This document shows, piece by piece, positions 6,303 through 9,557 of a DNA stretch of 9,557 bases. Numbering within the stretch: position 1 is the first letter of the stretch; every line of letters starts with the position of its first letter. A program made the position numbers and the translations under genes. Origin of the DNA: Sulfuricella sp. (lineage in GTDB: Bacteria > Pseudomonadota > Gammaproteobacteria > Burkholderiales > Sulfuricellaceae); contig JAUYSN010000189.1 of assembly GCA_030696235.1 (NCBI GenBank), forward strand, positions 1 through 9,557, in the 5' to 3' direction. The notes beneath the pieces were generated by a model that was given only the letters and a program-made list of their open reading frames with translations, ran no database searches and was not told the origin of the DNA.

Positions 6303-7616
6303 ATGCAAGATAGCCAGCCAGGTCAGATGGGGGGGATGCCCACTCTAGCGAATTTGACCAAGGCGATCAGCCTCAGATGGCGGATCTTGATTCCGCTGAT
6401 GGTCGGGCTCGCCTTGCTCGTTACGGTGTTTGCCGTTGCCCTGTTTGCCGTGGAACGTGTCCACTTGGAGGACAGTCTGGAGCACGAACTGGACCTGATC
6501 GCGGCCTATCACCGTGATTCCACCAGACTGCGCGGGCAAAAGCTGGCCGCCGTCGCCGAGGCGCTGGCCCGCGACCCGGGCTTGCGCCGGGTGCTAGCCG
6601 CAGGTGACCGCCAGGACTTGCTGAGGCATGCCGAGCCGATATTCAAGGGGATGAAGCAGGACTTCAGCATCACCCACTTCTACTTTCACGATGCCGCGCG
6701 CCGGACGCTGTTGCGTGTCCACAATCCGGCCAGCTTCGGCGACCGGATCGACCGCGTCACTGCGCGCCAGGCCGAGGCAAGCGGCCGCGCTGCCGTGGGC
6801 GTGGAGCTCGGAAAGACCGGCGCCTACACCCTGCGCGCGGTGGTGCCAGTCAAGGAGGGAGGGCGGCTCATCGGCTATGTCGAGCTGGGCGAGGAAATCC
6901 TGGACAGCCTGCTCGACCTGAGCAATGCCTTCAAGGAGGTGGATGGCTACGTGCTGCTCTACAAGACCTATCTCGCGCGGAATGACTGGGAACAGTTCAT
7001 GCGCAAGCTGGGCCGGACACCCGACTGGGAGCATTACCCGGACATGGTGCTCGCCGCGCATACGCAGCCGGGCGTGCCGAAGTTTCTGGATGCCCTGTTG
7101 ACCGAATGGAAAGGCGCAATTCGACAGACGGGCACGATGGTGGAATCAGGCGCGCAGACATACAACGTCGCCTCCCTGCCGCTGCAGGATGCCGAGGGCC
7201 GGGAAGTCGGCCGGCTGATGCTGCTGCGCAATGTAACCGGCTTAAGGACCCATGCCGCCATGCACCTGCTATGGGTCATTATCAGCACGGGCATGGGGGG
7301 AGTCGCGTTGAGCGTCCTCTTCTATTACCACCTGAGGCGCACAGAAGGCAAACTTGACCGGGCGCAGGCACAGATCGTCGACGCCACCGAGGCGCGCGAA
7401 GCCGATCAGCGCCGGCATATCGAGGAATTGACCGGGCGCATCAATGACCTGGAGCGCTTCGAGCGCCTGACGGTCGGGCGCGAGCTGCACATCCAGGTGC
7501 TCAGGGAGGAAAATCGCCAGCTCAGGGCATCGTTGGGTGCCGATGGCGAACCCGCGTCGCCACCCGGAGCCAGCCCTGAGCAGACGGGCGACGAGGGAGA
7601 GGGACATGGCGGATAA
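6303..7616 (+). CDS. Double-Cache (dCACHE_3-like) membrane sensor without an output domain
   Basis: A 437-residue protein predicted to sense a ligand outside the inner membrane. Membrane segments at about 28-50 and 321-342 bracket a periplasmic region of about 270 residues. HFYFHDAARRTLLRVHNP and RVTARQAEASGR followed by LRAVVPVKEGGRLIGYVELG are typical of the double-Cache type found in two-component sensors (PF14827). After the second membrane segment there is only a coiled coil (about 344-410) with LERFERLTVGRELHIQVLREEN, a motif I recall from linkers ahead of signalling domains, and then a Pro/Gly/Glu-rich tail. There is no HAMP, kinase, GGDEF or methyl-accepting domain. It overlaps the next gene by 11 bp, so it probably hands its signal to that protein. 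The start is uncertain: ATG 6303 or, after a G7 run, ATG 6336. The ligand is unknown. Confidence 0.88.
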   Translation: MQDSQPGQMGGMPTLANLTKAISLRWRILIPLMVGLALLVTVFAVALFAVERVHLEDSLEHELDLIAAYHRDSTRLRGQKLAAVAEALARDPGLRRVLAAGDRQDLLRHAEPIFKGMKQDFSITHFYFHDAARRTLLRVHNPASFGDRIDRVTARQAEASGRAAVGVELGKTGAYTLRAVVPVKEGGRLIGYVELGEEILDSLLDLSNAFKEVDGYVLLYKTYLARNDWEQFMRKLGRTPDWEHYPDMVLAAHTQPGVPKFLDALLTEWKGAIRQTGTMVESGAQTYNVASLPLQDAEGREVGRLMLLRNVTGLRTHAAMHLLWVIISTGMGGVALSVLFYYHLRRTEGKLDRAQAQIVDATEAREADQRRHIEELTGRINDLERFERLTVGRELHIQVLREENRQLRASLGADGEPASPPGASPEQTGDEGEGHGG

Positions 7617-9557
7617 GACCAACGCGCTCGCGCGCCTGCAGGCCGAGCTGGAAGCCGCGCTGGCGCGCGAGCGCGCCTCGCAGGAGTCCCGGCGCGCCCT
7701 GCTGGCGATGCTGGAAGACCTCGAGGAAAGCCAGCGCGAAGTCGAGCGGGCCCGGCGCGAGTGGCTGAGCGCCATGGACGCGGTGCAGGACCCCATCTTT
7801 ATGCACGACCGCGAGTACCGGGTCATCCGCGCCAACCGCGCCTATGCCGAGCGCGCCAGCATGGATGTCCGCCAGGTCGTCGGCAAGCCCTACTGGCAAC
7901 TGTTCCCCAAGCTCGACGGGCCCCATCCCGGCTGTGTATACGCGTTGGAGCACCGGCAGTGTAATGAGGAAGAAGTGCGCCTGCCCTCGGGCGAAGCCTT
8001 CCTCTGCCGTTATTACCCGATCCTGGATGGCGAGGGAAACTATCTCTACTCGCTGCACATCATGCAGGACGTGACCGAAAAGCGGCGCGCCGAGGCGGAA
8101 CAGCGCACCCTGAGCGAGGCCTTGCGTCAGGTGGCCGAGGCCGTGCTGGTGCTCGATGCCGAGGGGAATATCCAATATCTCAACCCGGCCTTCTACCGCC
8201 TGTTCAAGTATGCCCCGGAAGAGATCCTGGGGCGGCCGATCTCCATGCTGGCGGTCCCGGAGCAGGATCCGTCCCGGCAGCCGACCGCGGTTCTCGCGCA
8301 ACTGCGCGAGCATGGCCGGTGGCATGGTGAAGTCCGGCGGCTTGCGAAGGACGGCGCCGCCATCCCCGTGCTGCTCAGCGCCAGCACGATCCGGGATGCC
8401 CGTGGTGCGATCACCGGTTTCGTCGGCACCTACCTCGATCTGCGCGAGATCAGGCAAGCCGAGGAGTCGCTGCGGGAGAGCGAGCTGCGTTTCCGCAACC
8501 TGGTGGAGGCTTCCAGCGACTGGGTCTGGGAGGTCGATGCCCACGGCATCTACACCTATGCCAGCCCGAAAGTCCTGGATATATTGGGCTACAAGCCGGA
8601 CGAAGTGGTCGGCAAGACCCCCTTCGACTTGATGCCGCCCGAAGAGGCGGAACGGATCAGGGCGGACTTCTTGCGACTGGCAACCGAAAAACGCCCGATC
8701 CTCCTGCTGGAGAACGTCAACCGCCACAAGGATGGCCGCCTCGTGGTGCTCGAGACCAGTGGCGTGCCGATCCTGGATGCAGAAGGGGCGCTCCGCGGTT
8801 ACCGCGGCATGGACCGCGACATCACCGAACGCAAGCAGGCCGAGATGGCGTTGCAACGCGCCCTTCGCGCTCAGCGGGCACTGAGCGCCTGCAATGCGAT
8901 CCTGGTCCACACCACAGAGGAAAAGCAACTTCTGGCCGAGATGTGCCGCGCTGTCGTCGAGCAGGGCGGCTACCGTCTTGCCTGGATCGGTTTTGTGGAG
9001 CATGACGAGGGCAAGAGCGTGCGGCCGGCGGCCAGCGCGGGTTTTGACGAAGGTTATATCGACACGCTCAATATCACCTGGGGCGACAGCGAGCGCGGGC
9101 AGGGGCCCACGGGCCGGGCGGTGCAGCTGGGTACGCCGCAGGTGGCCGAGGACATCCTCGCCGATCCGCAATATGCCCCCTGGCGCGAGCAGGCGCTGCA
9201 GCGCGGCTACGCGTCCAGCATAGCGCTGCCGCTCAAGGACGGCGAGGTGTTCGGCGTGCTGAACATCTATGCCGCCGAAGCCCACGCCTTCGACGAGGCC
9301 GAGATCCGTCTGCTGCAGGAGCTGGCCGACGATCTTTCTTTCGGCGTGCTCACCCTGCGCATGCGCCGGGAGCGCGACCACTACCAACTGGAGCATCTGA
9401 AAAGCGCGGAGCGGCTCAAAGAGGCCCTGATCGGCACCATCCGCGCCATCGCACTCACGGTGGAAAAGCGTGACCCCTACACCGCCGGCCATCAAACCCG
9501 GGTGGCGGACCTGGCCGCGGCCATCGCCTTGGAGCTCGGGCTGGATGCAGACCGCAT
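7606..9557 (+). CDS. PAS-PAS-PAS-GAF-HD-GYP signalling protein, 3' end cut by the window (putative c-di-GMP phosphodiesterase)
   Basis: An open frame of 650 codons runs to the right edge without a stop. No membrane segment is seen, so it should be cytoplasmic. The N-terminus (about 5-55) is a coiled coil, followed by PAS1 (about 56-158, with C110, C119, C134), PAS2 (about 172-284), PAS3 (about 293-411) and a GAF domain (about 428-585; GPTGRAVQLGTPQVAEDI, SSIALPLKDGEVFGVLNIYA). At 605-650 the sequence enters an HD-GYP domain: TVEKRDPYTAGHQTRVADLA, with H629 as the expected first metal ligand. HD-GYP enzymes hydrolyse c-di-GMP, but the HD and GYP motifs themselves lie outside the window, so activity cannot be judged. 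ATG 7606 is chosen because GAGGGAG (7593-7599) lies six bases upstream and the coiled coil starts there; an in-frame ATG at 7543 is less likely. It overlaps the Cache gene by 11 bp, implying coupled translation. Confidence 0.9.
   Translation, partial: MADKTNALARLQAELEAALARERASQESRRALLAMLEDLEESQREVERARREWLSAMDAVQDPIFMHDREYRVIRANRAYAERASMDVRQVVGKPYWQLFPKLDGPHPGCVYALEHRQCNEEEVRLPSGEAFLCRYYPILDGEGNYLYSLHIMQDVTEKRRAEAEQRTLSEALRQVAEAVLVLDAEGNIQYLNPAFYRLFKYAPEEILGRPISMLAVPEQDPSRQPTAVLAQLREHGRWHGEVRRLAKDGAAIPVLLSASTIRDARGAITGFVGTYLDLREIRQAEESLRESELRFRNLVEASSDWVWEVDAHGIYTYASPKVLDILGYKPDEVVGKTPFDLMPPEEAERIRADFLRLATEKRPILLLENVNRHKDGRLVVLETSGVPILDAEGALRGYRGMDRDITERKQAEMALQRALRAQRALSACNAILVHTTEEKQLLAEMCRAVVEQGGYRLAWIGFVEHDEGKSVRPAASAGFDEGYIDTLNITWGDSERGQGPTGRAVQLGTPQVAEDILADPQYAPWREQALQRGYASSIALPLKDGEVFGVLNIYAAEAHAFDEAEIRLLQELADDLSFGVLTLRMRRERDHYQLEHLKSAERLKEALIGTIRAIALTVEKRDPYTAGHQTRVADLAAAIALELGLDADR

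Noticed and set aside
6303..7616. Frameshift joining the Cache gene to the HD-GYP gene
   Set aside because: The downstream ATG has its own good Shine-Dalgarno sequence, the upstream tail is a plausible low-complexity C-terminus, and no slippery sequence is seen at the overlap; two genes are simpler.
7522..9495. Minus-strand open frame of 657 codons opposite the HD-GYP gene
   Set aside because: It mirrors a GC-rich gene whose plus-strand frame has clear PAS, GAF and HD-GYP motifs. The antisense product is His/Gly/Leu-rich with no recognisable domain.

Overview
The window looks like chromosomal DNA of a GC-rich betaproteobacterium. The strongest clue is the gene order surE-pcm-nlpD-rpoS, a conserved stress/stationary-phase block of beta- and gammaproteobacteria. 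The single-domain proteins, the FixJ-type regulator and the many PAS/Cache signalling proteins would fit an environmental lineage such as Nitrosomonadales or Rhodocyclales. Placement below class is a guess from family resemblance, not from a database search.

Layout. (1) Bases 58-1815, minus strand: a membrane histidine kinase with a CHASE3 sensor, a FixL-like PAS domain, HisKA and HATPase_c. (2) Bases 1816-2162: a divergent intergenic region with a candidate extended -10 promoter for surE and, on the other strand, a candidate kinase promoter overlapped by a 28-bp dyad. (3) Bases 2163-5438, plus strand: surE, pcm, nlpD and rpoS, each overlapping the next by one to four bases, so almost certainly one translationally coupled operon. 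(4) Bases 5439-5554: a short spacer with phased CGGATT-like repeats. (5) Bases 5555-6178: a FixJ/NarL-type response regulator. (6) Bases 6179-6302: a spacer with a perfect 18-bp palindrome. (7) Bases 6303-7616: a double-Cache membrane sensor with no output domain. It overlaps by 11 bp the start of (8), bases 7606 to the right edge: a cytoplasmic PAS-PAS-PAS-GAF protein entering an HD-GYP domain (c-di-GMP phosphodiesterase family), cut off by the window.

How the parts may work together. SurE (nucleotide phosphatase), Pcm (repair of damaged aspartyl residues), NlpD (activation of cell-wall amidase) and RpoS (general stress sigma factor) form the survival block. It is flanked on both sides by signal-transduction genes. 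The kinase keeps the residues that coordinate haem and relay oxygen binding in FixL, and a FixJ-like regulator lies 3.7 kb away on the other strand with no kinase beside it. To the right, the output-less Cache receptor and the soluble HD-GYP protein look like two halves of one receptor, made as separate but translationally coupled chains. No mobile element, tRNA, rRNA or CRISPR array was seen.
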